Shown here: piece by piece, positions 5,729 to 5,731 of the stretch
Layout: each line of letters begins with the position of its first letter
How positions within the stretch are numbered: position 1 is the first letter of the stretch
NCBI RefSeq assembly: GCF_905187505.1
Contig: NZ_CAJJIC010000142.1
Span: 1 to 5,731, forward strand
DNA length: 5,731 nt
DNA from: an uncultured Mailhella sp.
Lineage (GTDB): Bacteria; Desulfobacterota; Desulfovibrionia; Desulfovibrionales; Desulfovibrionaceae
Direction: 5' to 3'
Notes under the pieces: generated by a model
What the model saw: only the letters and a program-made list of their open reading frames with translations
What the model was told of the DNA's origin: nothing
Database searches by the model: none
Position numbers and translations under genes: made by a program

Positions 5729-5731
5729 ATG
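5729..5731 (+). CDS. Start codon of the next gene (rest outside the window)
   Basis: The last three bases are ATG, preceded by AAAGGTG (5716-5722) with 6 nt between. With the promoter at 5668-5697 this makes a coherent gene start. Nothing can be said about the product. Confidence 0.6.

Overview
The window looks like chromosomal DNA from a GC-rich Gram-negative bacterium. My best guess is a Desulfovibrionaceae-type sulfate or sulfite reducer (Desulfovibrio, Bilophila, Mailhella or a relative). That rests on codon use, the STAS-MlaE fusion and general protein resemblance recalled from memory; no database search was possible. I saw no mobile element, CRISPR array, tRNA or rRNA.

Layout: the left 3.2 kb is read on the minus strand. 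In transcription order it carries a site-2-protease-like membrane metallopeptidase (M50), tryptophanyl-tRNA synthetase (trpS), a STAS-MlaE permease, and the first 64 codons of its ABC ATPase (MlaF type), which runs off the left edge. M50 and trpS are 39 nt apart. The permease and ATPase overlap by 4 nt (ATGA) and are surely co-translated. Between trpS and the permease lie 162 nt holding two strong GC-rich inverted repeats; one is a 12-bp perfect arm pair ending just before the permease Shine-Dalgarno.

A divergent region of 173 nt separates the M50 gene from a plus-strand 726-codon gene. Its product has the Aas architecture: an N-terminal lysophospholipid acyltransferase domain fused to a C-terminal acyl-ACP synthetase (AMP-binding) domain. 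The synthetase motifs are all intact, but the acyltransferase has lost its catalytic histidine (NHxxxxD reads NPGSILD) and its PEGR motif (FHSGR). It may therefore be an acyl-ACP synthetase carrying a dead or repurposed acyltransferase domain.

After this gene the composition changes abruptly. The last 191 nt are only about 26% GC, with a good sigma-70 type promoter, a small dyad at the predicted start point, a ribosome binding site, and an ATG that forms the final three bases. A new gene starts there and leaves the window.

Functionally, three of the genes concern envelope lipids: Mla phospholipid transport (permease plus ATPase) and Aas-type acyl chain activation. The fourth is a membrane protease and the fifth a housekeeping synthetase that carries a cysteine pattern typical of a [4Fe-4S] cluster. 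No wholly new multi-gene system is evident. The points most worth following are the degenerate Aas acyltransferase site, the TrpRS cysteine motif, and the structured leader of the permease gene.
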